NCBI GenBank assembly: GCA_003452395.1
Contig: DMOI01000008.1
Location: 45,900-103,360, forward strand
Direction: 5' to 3'
Source of the DNA: Clostridiales bacterium
Lineage (GTDB): Bacteria > Bacillota > Clostridia > Lachnospirales > UBA12420
Length of the DNA stretch: 57,461 nt
In this document: positions 40,585-49,024 of the stretch, piece by piece
How the letters are laid out: every line of letters begins with the position of its first letter
How positions within the stretch are numbered: position 1 is the stretch's first letter
Program-made: the position numbers and the translations under genes
Notes under the pieces: generated by a model
Seen by the model: only the letters and a program-made list of their open reading frames with translations
What the model was told of the DNA's origin: nothing
Databases searched by the model: none

Positions 40585-41361
40585 CTATCTAAACCTACTC
40601 GCATATCCACATCTTTTACACAAGGCTTCAGTGAGTTTGTTCTCGCGGAAGCCTTTTATTATTGAGTTTGTATGATCGCTTTCTAATATTTTGCTAAACT
40701 CTAGTTTGAATATATTGCCAAGGTTTATATCACCTTCGTTGTCCAGACAGCATGGTACAACGGTACCATCCACCAGTATCCCTATCTGGTCGCGAAGACC
40801 GTGGCAAAAGCCTGTTTCGGATATGATGTCTCTAGTAATGTCTGGCCACTCAAATTTTTCGTCGAAGTTAAAATAAACCTTATCCATAACTTTATGTTGA
40901 CTATGAGAGCCTTGATTCCACATTCTAAAGGATATTATCGTATCAGAACTACTTCTTACTTTTTTTATAGCATAAAGTATATTATTAAAGTATTTAATGA
41001 AGTCATCTTCGGAGTCGTTTTCAAAACTATGGAGTGATATATTGATTTGCCTTAGAGCTTTTTTACCAACCAAAATATCAACTTTTTCCTTGAGTAAAGT
41101 TCCGTTAGTTGTCAAATTTGCCTTTAAGTCATAATTGTCACACAAGTCTAATATTTCACCAATACGCGGATGCATTAATGGTTCTCCTTTTATATGGAGG
41201 CAAATATAATCAGAAAAAGGTTTCACCTCTTTGAGTACATGTTCAAAATCCTCAATGCTCATAAACTTAGATTCACGCTTAGTGGGAGGACAAAAAGAAC
41301 ATCTCATATTGCAAATGTTAGTTATTTCTATATATATGCGTTTGAATCTCTTTGATTTCAT
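40585..41361 (-). CDS. Radical SAM protein with SPASM-like C-terminus
   Basis: A 258-residue radical SAM protein. The cluster motif is CNMRCSFC near residue 17-24, followed by HIKGEPLMHP and ANLTTNGTLL, and a C-terminal Cys-containing segment (GILVDGTVVPCCLDNEGDINLGN; CKRCG) that fits a SPASM-type auxiliary cluster domain. Substrate unknown; no precursor peptide or obvious partner is adjacent, and the neighbours are repeats and an ATPase. The full length is present. Confidence 0.85.
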   Translation of the reverse strand: MKSKRFKRIYIEITNICNMRCSFCPPTKRESKFMSIEDFEHVLKEVKPFSDYICLHIKGEPLMHPRIGEILDLCDNYDLKANLTTNGTLLKEKVDILVGKKALRQINISLHSFENDSEDDFIKYFNNILYAIKKVRSSSDTIISFRMWNQGSHSQHKVMDKVYFNFDEKFEWPDITRDIISETGFCHGLRDQIGILVDGTVVPCCLDNEGDINLGNIFKLEFSKILESDHTNSIIKGFRENKLTEALCKRCGYASRFR

Positions 41362-41506
41362 AGTTGTTCCTCTTTTCTTATATATCTTGTTGTAGGTTGA
41401 GGGTAGTTATGTTGTATTTAACTTCTCTCGTATATACTATAACAAAATCTTTACTCTTTTTCAACTTAAACAATATAAAAAACAAAAAAATCCATAAATA
41501 AATGTC

Positions 41507-41564
41507 TTGACAAAGGAAATGGAAAATAGTATAATTTGGATTAGTATAATTTAAATTATACTAA
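41507..41564 (+). promoter_or_regulatory. Consensus promoter plus 24-bp perfect palindrome before the ATPase gene
   Basis: TTGACA (41507-41512), 17-bp spacer, TATAAT (41530-41535). The perfect palindrome TTAGTATAATTT / AAATTATACTAA (41541-41564) starts where transcription should begin and ends at the ribosome binding site. AGTATAATTT also occurs as a direct copy over the -10 box (41528-41537), giving three copies in 37 bp. An operator is likely. Confidence 0.75.
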
Positions 41565-41577
41565 AGGAGGAATATGT

Positions 41578-42969
41578 ATGTTTTTGGGGCGAGAAGAAGA
41601 ATTGAGATTTTTGGAGGAAGAATATAGCAAAAAAAGAAGTTCTTTTATAGTCGTATATGGAAGAAGACGCGTAGGTAAAACAACTTTAATAAAAGAATTC
41701 ATAAAAAATAAGAAGAGTTTATATTTTTTAGCATCTGAAGAAATTGAAAACGAAAATAAAAAGGGCCTCATGGAGAAAGCCTCAATTATGACGGGACAGG
41801 AATATTTGAAAAATGCTAAATTTGATAAATGGGATGATATATTTGATATAATAGTAAAATATAACAAGGAAGAGAAGAAAGTTATAGTAATAGATGAATT
41901 TCAATATTTAGTAAACTCGAACAGAGCATATTCTTCAATACTTCAAAGAATATGGGATGAAAAATTGAAGGATGAAAATGTAATGTTGATAATATGTGGA
42001 TCTTATATAAGTATGATGATAAGAGAAACATTATCATACGGGAGCCCTCTCTATGGCAGGAGAACTGGACAAATAAATTTGAAACCCTTAAAATTTAGAG
42101 ATACAATGAGCTTCTATACATCAAATTCAAATGAAGACCTTATAAACTTTTATTCTGTAACAGGTGGAGTACCTAAGTATATAGAGCTTATAAAGGATGA
42201 TAGTGATTTATACGAAAGTATAACTAAAAACATTTTGAGAAAAGATAGTTTTCTATATGACGAACCAATATTTTTAATGGATAAGGAAGTAAATGAAGTT
42301 AGTAACTATTTTTCTATACTAAAAGTAATAGCAAATGGTAATAGAAAAATTGGTGATATTTCAGGTGTACTTGAGATGCAATCATCAAGGCTAAGCCCGT
42401 ATTTAAAAACACTAACTGACTTAGAAATACTCGAAAAGAGGATCCCAGTAACGGAGAAACAACCTGAGAAAAGCAGAAAAGGACTATATTTTATAAAAGA
42501 TAATTTTATAAATTTTTGGTTTAGATTTATTTTTAACAATAAAGGTGAGCTAGAAATAGGAAATATAGAATATGTTTTACAGAAAATAAAAAATAATCTT
42601 ACTGATAATCACACAAGTTTTGTGTATGAAGATGTAGCAAGAGAGATATTATGGGAGGAAAATACTAAAAACAAGTTACCGTTTAGATTCTCAAAACTAG
42701 GGTCTTACTGGGGTGGAAGTGTTGAAATTGATATAGTTGCATACGATAAAGACAATATTCTAATAGGAGAGTGTAAGTATACAAAAAAAGAAATAGATGT
42801 AGATTTGTTTTTTGACTTACAGAAAAAAGTAAATAAAACAGTGGAACTAAATGAGTATGAAAATAAGTATTTTGTATTTTTTAGTAAAAGTGGATTTACT
42901 AAGAAAATGAAAAAATTATCAGAAGAAAGAAAAGATATATTTCTTTATAAAGGGATAGAAAGGGTATAG
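41578..42969 (+). CDS. AAA-type ATPase with DUF234 nuclease-like C-terminal domain
   Basis: A 463-residue protein. N-terminal FLGREEELRFLEEEY and Walker A VYGRRRVGKTTLIKEF (about residues 28-42), Walker B VIVIDEFQYLV (about 103-113), sensor ICGSYISMM and a winged-helix segment. The C-terminal domain (about 330-463; FSKLGSYWGGSVEIDIVAYD; IGECKYTKKEI) has the E-D-ExK-like pattern of DUF234/PD-(D/E)xK-type domains. This architecture is common in archaea and anaerobes. A defence or mobile-element role is often suggested but unproven. RBS AAAGGAGG; own promoter with a large palindrome. Confidence 0.85.
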   Translation: MFLGREEELRFLEEEYSKKRSSFIVVYGRRRVGKTTLIKEFIKNKKSLYFLASEEIENENKKGLMEKASIMTGQEYLKNAKFDKWDDIFDIIVKYNKEEKKVIVIDEFQYLVNSNRAYSSILQRIWDEKLKDENVMLIICGSYISMMIRETLSYGSPLYGRRTGQINLKPLKFRDTMSFYTSNSNEDLINFYSVTGGVPKYIELIKDDSDLYESITKNILRKDSFLYDEPIFLMDKEVNEVSNYFSILKVIANGNRKIGDISGVLEMQSSRLSPYLKTLTDLEILEKRIPVTEKQPEKSRKGLYFIKDNFINFWFRFIFNNKGELEIGNIEYVLQKIKNNLTDNHTSFVYEDVAREILWEENTKNKLPFRFSKLGSYWGGSVEIDIVAYDKDNILIGECKYTKKEIDVDLFFDLQKKVNKTVELNEYENKYFVFFSKSGFTKKMKKLSEERKDIFLYKGIERV

Positions 42970-43100
42970 AGATTTTGAATTTGTACAAGAGGTTATTGCA
43001 CAAATTCCCTGTGGACAAAATATAATCTTAACTGAGAAGATAAAAGATACTGAATAGAGAACATGGTACTATACTTTGTTTCGTGTCACAAAAAAATAAG

Positions 43101-43130
43101 TTTACATGTTTTATAAATATATGATATAAT
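43101..43130 (+). promoter_or_regulatory. Promoter for vapBC
   Basis: TTTACA (43101-43106), 18-bp spacer, TATAAT (43125-43130), about 22 bp before the antitoxin start. Confidence 0.65.
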
Positions 43131-43152
43131 ATAATAAAAGGATGTGATTTTA

Positions 43153-43383
43153 GTGGAGGCATTAAGACTTAATGAATATGTGACAGATAAAGATATAAAT
43201 ATACCAAAAGAAAAAATATCAAAGTTTAGGAATCAAAAGGTGGAAATTATTATATTACCTGTAAATGAGAACGTAAAACCTGCTAGTTTTATGGACTTTG
43301 TTGGGGAATTGTCAAATGAGGAAGCTACAGAAATGATGGAAACATTAGAAGAATGTAGGAAAATCGACAAAGGAGAATGGTAA
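43153..43383 (+). CDS. vapB: Type II antitoxin (VapB-like)
   Basis: A 76-residue acidic protein starting MEALRLNEYVTDKDINIP. There is a short beta-rich N-terminal part (KFRNQKVEIIILPV) and a C-terminal helix (SFMDFVGELSNEEATEMMETL) of the kind that wraps around a PIN toxin. The frame opens at a GTG at 43144 that is too near the AAAGG; the GTG at 43153 is better spaced. It is followed immediately by a PIN-domain toxin gene. It should neutralise VapC and repress the operon. Confidence 0.75.
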   Translation: MEALRLNEYVTDKDINIPKEKISKFRNQKVEIIILPVNENVKPASFMDFVGELSNEEATEMMETLEECRKIDKGEW

Positions 43384-43385
43384 GT

Positions 43386-43766
43386 ATGTACTTATTGGAT
43401 ACCAATATAATAATAGGACTACTTAATAATGATTTTAAGATAATTGGTAGGATAAGAGAGGAAAATAAGATTTATATTTCTGTTATAACTGTTGGAGAAA
43501 TGCTTTATGGTGCTAATAATTCAATTAATAAAGAAAAAAATACGAAATTATATAAAGACTTTTTTGAAACATGTAATATAGTTACAATAACTGATAAAAC
43601 CGCAGAAGGATATGCTAATATAAGGTATGAATTAAAGAAAATGGGTAAGCCTATTCCCGAGAACGATATTTGGATTGCGGCAGTGGCAAGAGAAAAAAAC
43701 ATGACAATAGTTACGAGAGATAAGCATTTGTTATACGTTGACTGTATAAAGACTGAGGAATGGTAA
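43386..43766 (+). CDS. vapC: PIN-domain ribonuclease toxin
   Basis: A 126-residue PIN-domain protein. Acidic active-site residues appear in YLLDTNIIIGLL (Asp at 5), TVGEMLYGA (Glu), PENDIWIAAVA (Asp) and IVTRDKHLLYVD (Asp). VapC toxins cleave tRNA or rRNA. The frame opens at 43377, but AAAGGAG (43369-43375) is spaced for the ATG at 43386, two bases after the antitoxin stop. The active-site residues are intact. Confidence 0.9.
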   Translation: MYLLDTNIIIGLLNNDFKIIGRIREENKIYISVITVGEMLYGANNSINKEKNTKLYKDFFETCNIVTITDKTAEGYANIRYELKKMGKPIPENDIWIAAVAREKNMTIVTRDKHLLYVDCIKTEEW

Positions 43767-43796
43767 TTTTATGAAATCATCAAAAGAAATTAGTGG

Positions 43797-43825
43797 AAAG
43801 ATATAAATATACCAAAAGAAAAAAT
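43797..43825 (+). repeat. 29-bp exact copy of an internal vapB segment downstream of vapC
   Basis: AAAGATATAAATATACCAAA plus the next nine bases match 43189-43217 inside the antitoxin gene exactly. It is a direct repeat bracketing the rest of vapB and all of vapC. It could be the trace of a tandem duplication followed by deletion, or a recombination substrate. Confidence 0.75.
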
Positions 43826-43836
43826 GTCATTTACCT

Positions 43837-43866
43837 AAAAAGTGTAGCCAATCGGTTACACTTTTT
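43837..43866 (+). terminator. Terminator downstream of vapBC
   Basis: AAAAAGTGTA pairs with TACACTTTTT around a 10-nt loop, followed by AAAT. The hairpin is symmetrical and may act both ways. The remaining gap to 44048 holds no gene I can support, only a small GTTCG/CGAAC hairpin. Confidence 0.75.
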
Positions 43867-44048
43867 AAATTTATAAAAAAATATAAAAAACATGATTTAA
43901 CGAAAAATGTGGGTTTGTGAGGGGTCAGGTAAAAAAGTGGCAAAACATGGTAAACGTCAGTAGAACTATATGTAACAAGTGATTGAAGGGTGAGTAAAAA
44001 TATGTAAATTTGCAGTTCGTTACGAACATCGGGCATTTCGTTCGAGTT

Positions 44049-44077
44049 TTGACTTGGAGTAAAAAGTATGATATAAG
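44049..44077 (+). promoter_or_regulatory. Promoter for the kelch surface protein
   Basis: TTGACT (44049-44054), 17-bp spacer, TATAAG (44072-44077). About 50 nt of leader to the ATG at 44135, with GGGAGG at 44120-44125. Confidence 0.6.
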
Positions 44078-44134
44078 TAATTGAACAAAAATAAAGCTGT
44101 GCAAAATGCACTAAAAAAAGGGAGGAATTAAGTG

Positions 44135-45625
44135 ATGTACAAAAGAGAATTTACAAAATTCAAGTGGACACAAGTTTTAGCTAGTTTGGTAGTGATGGTA
44201 ACAATGATGTTAGGAATGCAGGTGATGGCAAGTGCTGAGGGTTGGGTGCAAAAGGCAGATATGCCTACGGCTAGGTATGGTTTAGAAGCTGAGGAAGTAG
44301 GTGGAAAAATCTATGCAATAGGGGGAATAGATACTGGAGAGAAATCTACTGTTGAGGAATATGTTCCAGCAACAGATACATGGAATTCTAAGGCAGATAT
44401 GCCAACTGCTAGGTGGTATCTTGCTACAGCAGAGAGTAATGGTAAAATCTATGCAATGGGAGGTAGAGTACAAGGTACAAGTGCATTGAGCGTAGTAGAG
44501 GAATATAATCCAACAACGAATGCTTGGACAACAAAAACAAATATGCCGACAGGAAGAGAGCATCTAATGGCAATTGGAGTGAATGGTAAAATTTACGCAA
44601 TGGGTGGTCATGGCACAAGTACATTATATAATAAAGTTGAAGAGTATGATCCAATAACAAATACATGGAATACTAATAAGGCTGTAATGATGAAGGCAGT
44701 TTATGGGGCAGGAATTGTTAAATATAATGACAAAATATATGTTATTGGAGGAAGTGAGCAGTGGGAAAATCCTACTGGGATGGTTCAGGAGTATGATCCT
44801 ATGACAGATACATGGATATCAAAAACTCCTATGCCTACAGCAAGATATATGCTAAAAACAAAAGTTATAGGTAACAAAATATACGCTATAGGTGGATATA
44901 ATGGTAGCAATGTACGTACTAAAATTGTAGAAAGATATAATCTAGATACAAATAATTGGGAAACTCTTAGTACATCAGACCTTCCGATAGGATTGGTTTA
45001 CTTTGCAGCTGCAGAGTGTAATAACAAAATATATGCCTTTGCTGGTAATGATGCTGGTGGGAAAGCTACTTACGAATATACAACACCAGAAACAATTCCA
45101 TCAGCTCCAATCAACCTATCAGCAACTCTAAACGCAAGCAGCAAAGCAGATCTATCATGGACTGCTAGTGAGGGAGCTACCAGCTATAATGTAAAACGTG
45201 CCACCACATCAGGAGGCACATACACAACGATAGCAACAGAAGTTGAAGCTACTACATATACCGACACTACTGTAATAGCAGGTAATACATATTACTACGT
45301 AGTAACAGCAGTAAACATAGCAGGGGAGAGTACGAACTCTAATGAAGCTTCAATCACTATACCAGTACCACAACCACAAGATGAGTTCACAGGCGATCAT
45401 GCTATAATAACTATAACAATGACAAGTGGGTTAGAAAAAGAATACGACCTAGCAATAGCGGATATAAGAGATTTTATGGATTGGTATAATGATAGAGCAT
45501 CAGGAACAGGTAAAGCGTATTATATGGTAAGTAAAAACTTCAACGTAGGTCCATTCAAAAACAGACTAGACTATATAGTATTTGACAAGATACAGAATTT
45601 TGAAATATGTGATTATGATAGATAA
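44135..45625 (+). CDS. Secreted kelch-repeat and fibronectin III protein
   Basis: A 496-residue secreted protein. Signal peptide (QVLASLVVMVTMMLGMQVMA, cleavage near ASA). Six kelch repeats (about 35-325), each with a phrase like NGKIYAMGG and MPTAR, should form a beta-propeller. A fibronectin type III domain follows (SAPINLSATLNASSKADLSW to about 415). The last 80 residues (DHAIITITMTSGLEKEYDLA; IRDFMDWYNDRASG; FKNRLDYIVFDKIQNFEI) resemble a C-terminal extension I have seen on other clostridial surface proteins. No LPXTG. Start ATG rather than the preceding GTG for spacing. Probably an adhesin or cell-surface protein. Confidence 0.8.
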   Translation: MYKREFTKFKWTQVLASLVVMVTMMLGMQVMASAEGWVQKADMPTARYGLEAEEVGGKIYAIGGIDTGEKSTVEEYVPATDTWNSKADMPTARWYLATAESNGKIYAMGGRVQGTSALSVVEEYNPTTNAWTTKTNMPTGREHLMAIGVNGKIYAMGGHGTSTLYNKVEEYDPITNTWNTNKAVMMKAVYGAGIVKYNDKIYVIGGSEQWENPTGMVQEYDPMTDTWISKTPMPTARYMLKTKVIGNKIYAIGGYNGSNVRTKIVERYNLDTNNWETLSTSDLPIGLVYFAAAECNNKIYAFAGNDAGGKATYEYTTPETIPSAPINLSATLNASSKADLSWTASEGATSYNVKRATTSGGTYTTIATEVEATTYTDTTVIAGNTYYYVVTAVNIAGESTNSNEASITIPVPQPQDEFTGDHAIITITMTSGLEKEYDLAIADIRDFMDWYNDRASGTGKAYYMVSKNFNVGPFKNRLDYIVFDKIQNFEICDYDR

Positions 45626-45644
45626 ATACCAGTAATCAGATAAT

Positions 45645-45677
45645 AAAAAAGTGCAATGGGTTTTTGCACTTTTTTTG
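45645..45677 (+). terminator. Terminator after the kelch gene
   Basis: AAAAAAGTGCAA pairs with TTGCACTTTTTT with a short loop (TGGGTTT), extended by more T residues. Confidence 0.85.
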
Positions 45678-45752
45678 TTATGCACAAAACATAATAAAAT
45701 AAAGGCTTTCATATCTAGTGAAAAAAATCTACAAAAATTTCGGCAAAAGCTC

Positions 45753-45780
45753 TAAAGTAATTTTATGTGCTCTCCGATAT
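45753..45780 (+). promoter_or_regulatory. Sigma-D-type promoter of flagellin 1
   Basis: TAAA (45753-45756), 16-bp spacer, TCCGATAT (45773-45780), close to the sigma-28 consensus TAAA-N15-GCCGATAA. The leader to 45851 has only the ribosome binding site CAAGGAGGA and lacks the GGGC-AAGGAT hairpin seen before flagellins 2 and 3. Confidence 0.75.
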
Positions 45781-45850
45781 AAATAATATCTAAAAGAAAT
45801 AACATTATGATTATCAAAACATACTAAAAACCTATCAAGGAGGAATTTAA

Positions 45851-47050
45851 ATGAGAATCAATAATAACTTATCAGCATTAAACACTTACGGTAAAATGTC
45901 ATCAGCAGGGGCTAATCAAGCTAAATCAATGGAAAAGCTATCTTCAGGTTTAAGAATCAATAAAGCTGGGGACGATGCAGCGGGTCTTGCTATATCTGAA
46001 AAGATGAGAGGTCAGATAAGAGGGTTAGGACAAGCAGCTAGAAATGCACAAGATGGTATATCTATGATACAAACAGCAGAGGGTGCATTAAATGAGACTC
46101 ATTCAATATTACAAAGAATGAGAGAACTAGTAGTACAATCAAACAATGATACAAATACAACAGCAGATAAAACAGCTATACAAGAAGAGTTGTCACAACT
46201 TTCAGGCGAAGTAGATGGGATAGCAGGAAGAACTGAATTTAACGGAAAAAATTTACTACAAGGAACAGTAGGGTTAAAATTAGACTTAGTAGATAATGGA
46301 GATTTGGATGACGATGATATTGCAGGTGCTGGTGGAGTTTTCTTAACTGGATATACTGTAGATGTATCAAAAGCGACTGCTAATAAAACATATACTTTCG
46401 CGCATGCCGATGGTGCTACTTCTAATAAGTTATCTTTATCAGATGGAACAACTACTCAAACAGTAGATATAGGAGCAGGTGGTGTATATACCGCAGGTCA
46501 AGTTCTTGATTTTGATAAACTTGGGGTTAAAGTTACCTTAGGGTCTGCAGGTAGTTTTGTTGAAGCAGCAGGAGATCTTGTAAACTTTGCTATAAACGGT
46601 AAAACATTGAAAACAGAAGATAGTGCGGCAGTTGCAGGAAAAGCATCTATACAAATAGGTGCAAATGCCGGACAAACTCTTGATATAACTATAGGAGATA
46701 TGAGAGCATCTGCATTAGGTGGTACAGCAACACCAGCTTTTGCGGTAAATGGTGTAAATGTTTCGACACAAACCTTTGCAGATAACTTAGCAGTTATAGA
46801 CCAAGCAATTATAGATGTTTCTAATGAACGTTCTAAGCTTGGAGCATATCAAAATAGACTTGAGCATACAATTAGTAACTTAGATACATCAGGTGAAAAC
46901 TTGACAGCTGCAGAATCTCGTATAAGAGACGTAGACATGGCAAAAGAAATGATGACATTAACTAAGAATAATATATTACAACAAGCAGCACAGGCTATGC
47001 TTGCACAGGCAAATAAAAATCCTGAGGGAGTATTGCAGTTACTTAGATAA
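45851..47050 (+). CDS. fliC: Flagellin 1
   Basis: A 399-residue filament protein exported through the flagellar type III apparatus. The conserved N-terminal D0/D1 helices (MRINNNLSALNTYGKMSSAG; KSMEKLSSGLRINKAGDDAA) and the C-terminal helices (ERSKLGAYQNRLEHTISNLD; RDVDMAKEMMTLTKNNILQQ; ending GVLQLLR) surround a variable middle of about 190 residues (about 150-340). Closely related to the next two flagellins but with distinct N-terminal residues (LSALNTYGKMSSAGANQ) and the C-terminal variant NKNPEG. Sigma-D promoter and its own terminator. Confidence 0.95.
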   Translation: MRINNNLSALNTYGKMSSAGANQAKSMEKLSSGLRINKAGDDAAGLAISEKMRGQIRGLGQAARNAQDGISMIQTAEGALNETHSILQRMRELVVQSNNDTNTTADKTAIQEELSQLSGEVDGIAGRTEFNGKNLLQGTVGLKLDLVDNGDLDDDDIAGAGGVFLTGYTVDVSKATANKTYTFAHADGATSNKLSLSDGTTTQTVDIGAGGVYTAGQVLDFDKLGVKVTLGSAGSFVEAAGDLVNFAINGKTLKTEDSAAVAGKASIQIGANAGQTLDITIGDMRASALGGTATPAFAVNGVNVSTQTFADNLAVIDQAIIDVSNERSKLGAYQNRLEHTISNLDTSGENLTAAESRIRDVDMAKEMMTLTKNNILQQAAQAMLAQANKNPEGVLQLLR

Positions 47051-47060
47051 CAAAAACAAT

Positions 47061-47087
47061 AAAAAAAGCTCGAAAGAGCTTTTTTTA
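47061..47087 (+). terminator. Terminator after flagellin 1
   Basis: AAAAAAAGCTC, GAAA tetraloop, GAGCTTTTTTT. The same hairpin follows flagellin 3. Confidence 0.9.
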
Positions 47088-47121
47088 TTTGCTGAGAGTT
47101 AGAGTAAGGGTTAGAGTTAGG

Positions 47122-47155
47122 GTTCTCCCCCTGCGAAGGGGGAGTTAGAGGGGGT
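47122..47155 (+). repeat. 34-bp GC-rich hairpin repeat, copy 2
   Basis: Identical over 34 bp to 14081-14114. It is preceded by short degenerate GTTAGAGTTAGG-like tandem repeats. Confidence 0.8.
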
Positions 47156-47183
47156 CACAGTATATTATAGATTTTAAAGAACA

Positions 47184-47360
47184 GTTCTCTTTCTTTTTGA
47201 AAGACCAAAAAGAAACAAAAAGTCTTTTCTACCTCTAAATCTCCTGCTAGGAGACTTTGCTCGCAGACTTAGCTATTCGAGCAAAGAACGCTCTCACACG
47301 CACGATTGCGAGATAGGAGCTTCGCGAATTTATTTACAAGATAAAAGATTACAAGATTGA
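47184..47360 (+). repeat. Dispersed modular intergenic repeat, copy 5 (5' half)
   Basis: It starts GTTCTCTTTCTTTTTGAAAG, then the CTCCTGCTAGGAGACTT hairpin, ACACGCACGATTGCGA, GGAGCTTCGCGAATT and an ACAAGAT A-rich tract. The core and closing hairpin are missing, as in copy 4, and the nested module is absent. It lies between flagellins 1 and 2. Confidence 0.8.
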
Positions 47361-47440
47361 TGGGAAAATTTCTTTTGAAAGGGGTATTTTGGAGGTTTAT
47401 GATTTATATAGAAAAAAATAAAAAAAAATACTTTTAAGTA

Positions 47441-47525
47441 TAAACTTGACAAAAATTATGTCGATATGTATAATGAAGGTAAGGTGTGGCCACAAACCTA
47501 ACCAACAATATGGGCAAGGATGCTC
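47441..47525 (+). promoter_or_regulatory. Sigma-D promoter and structured leader of flagellin 2, with CsrA-type hairpin
   Basis: TAAA (47441-47444), 15-bp spacer, GTCGATAT (47460-47467). The leader has a stem GGTAAGGT...AACCTAACC (47478-47503) and then GGGC-AAGGAT-GCTC (47512-47525), which presents AAGGAT in a hexaloop. CAAGGATG is the core of the known CsrA recognition sequence. The ribosome binding site (CAAGGAGGAG) follows 20 bp later. Confidence 0.75.
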
Positions 47526-47558
47526 AAAAAATTTAATTATCTCAAGGAGGAGATTATT

Positions 47559-48755
47559 ATGAGAATTAACAACAATGCAATGGCATTAAACACTTATGGG
47601 AACTTAACAAGAGCAGGTGAAAGTCAAGCTAAGTCTATGGAAAAATTATCTTCTGGTTTAAGAATCAATAAAGCAGGGGACGATGCAGCAGGACTTGCAA
47701 TATCAGAAAAAATGCGTGGACAAATCAGAGGATTAGGTCAAGCATCAAGAAATGCACAAGATGGTATATCTATGATACAAACAGCAGAAGGTGCATTATC
47801 AGAAACTCACTCAATACTTCAACGTATGAGAGAGCTAGTAGTACAATCAAACAATGATACAAATACATCAGCTGACAAAACTTCTATCCAAGAAGAGTTA
47901 TCACAACTAGCAGGAGAAGTAGATGGTATCGCAGGAAGAACAGAATTCAACGGAAAGAAATTACTAGAAGGTACTGTAGGATTAAAACTAGATGCAGTTG
48001 ATAATGGAGATTTAGATGATGATGATATTGCCGGTGCTGGTGGAGTATTTTTAACAGGATATACAGTAGATGTATCACAAGCAACAGCTGGTAAAACTTA
48101 TACATTTGCCCATTCTGATGCTTCAGCTACTGTGTTAAGCCTATCAGACGGAACAACTAGTCAAGCAGTAACTTTAGGAGCAGCTGGTGCATATACTGCT
48201 GGTCAAGTTCTTGATTTTGATAAACTTGGTGTTAAAATTACTTTAGGTTCAGCAGGTAGCTTTGTTGAATTAGCGGGTGACCTTGTAAACTTTGCTATAA
48301 ATGGTAAAACATTAAAAACAGAAGAAGATGGAACTATAGCAGGAAAGGCATCAATACAAATAGGAGCTAACAATGGACAAACACTTGATATCTCTATAGG
48401 AAACATGACAGCAGCTTCGTTAGGTGATACAGCAGCGCCAGCATTTGCACTTAGTGGTGTAAATGTTACAACACATACTTTTACAGAAAATCTAGCAGTT
48501 ATAGATCAAGCTATGACAGATGTATCTAATGAAAGGTCTAAACTTGGTGCATACCAAAATAGACTAGAACATACTATCAATAACTTGAATACATCAGGTG
48601 AAAACCTAACAGCTGCAGAATCTCGTATCAGAGACGTAGACATGGCAAAAGAAATGATGACAATGACAAAGAACAACATTTTGCAACAAGCAGCACAAGC
48701 TATGCTAGCTCAAGCAAACCAAGCTCCACAAGGAGTATTACAATTATTGAGATAA
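47559..48755 (+). CDS. fliC: Flagellin 2
   Basis: A 398-residue flagellin. N-terminal MRINNNAMALNTYGNLTRAG and C-terminal RIRDVDMAKEMMTMTKNNIL to GVLQLLR are nearly identical to flagellin 3; the middle (LDAVDNGDLDDDDIAGAGGV) is closest to flagellin 1. The frame opens at 47520 but the true start is the ATG at 47559 after AAGGAGGAG. The mixed similarity suggests gene conversion among the three genes. Confidence 0.95.
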   Translation: MRINNNAMALNTYGNLTRAGESQAKSMEKLSSGLRINKAGDDAAGLAISEKMRGQIRGLGQASRNAQDGISMIQTAEGALSETHSILQRMRELVVQSNNDTNTSADKTSIQEELSQLAGEVDGIAGRTEFNGKKLLEGTVGLKLDAVDNGDLDDDDIAGAGGVFLTGYTVDVSQATAGKTYTFAHSDASATVLSLSDGTTSQAVTLGAAGAYTAGQVLDFDKLGVKITLGSAGSFVELAGDLVNFAINGKTLKTEEDGTIAGKASIQIGANNGQTLDISIGNMTAASLGDTAAPAFALSGVNVTTHTFTENLAVIDQAMTDVSNERSKLGAYQNRLEHTINNLNTSGENLTAAESRIRDVDMAKEMMTMTKNNILQQAAQAMLAQANQAPQGVLQLLR

Positions 48756-48778
48756 TTGACCGAATAAATCAATATAAG

Positions 48779-48800
48779 AAAAGTGCGTGTATGCACTTTT
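48779..48800 (+). terminator. Terminator after flagellin 2
   Basis: AAAAGTGC, 6-nt loop, GCACTTTTTTT. Confidence 0.85.
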
Positions 48801-48828
48801 TTTGTTTACTAGGAAATCGCTCCGCACT

Positions 48829-48946
48829 TTGTCATTGCGAGGTACGAAGCAATCCCATGTTTTATGGAATAACTATAACAGTTTGCTTTAGTATTTCGTA
48901 AAGAGCAAGGGATTGCTTCGTCGAAAAGACCTCCTCGCAATGACAA
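48829..48946. repeat. MITE-like inverted repeat, copy C (between flagellins 2 and 3)
   Basis: TTGTCATTGCGAGG...TACGAAGCAATCCC at the left is mirrored by GGGATTGCTTCG...CCTCGCAATGACAA at the right. Same family as 31758-31893 and 33703-33807. The outer bases CCGC/GCGG continue the symmetry. Confidence 0.85.
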
Positions 48947-49024
48947 CGCGGTAGTTTTTGTTATGTAAAAAGTCTAAAAATTTATAAAAAACCACTTTAC
49001 GTATATACCGAAAAATAAAATAAT

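Noticed and set aside
43870..44130. Possible c-di-GMP or other riboswitch before the kelch gene
   Set aside because: I could not find the conserved GEMM core or a tetraloop receptor pattern, and there is a simple promoter only about 50 nt before the start.
47100..47122. Telomere-like GTTAGAGTTAGGGTT tandem repeats
   Set aside because: Short and degenerate, next to a dispersed hairpin repeat; no sign of a replicon end.
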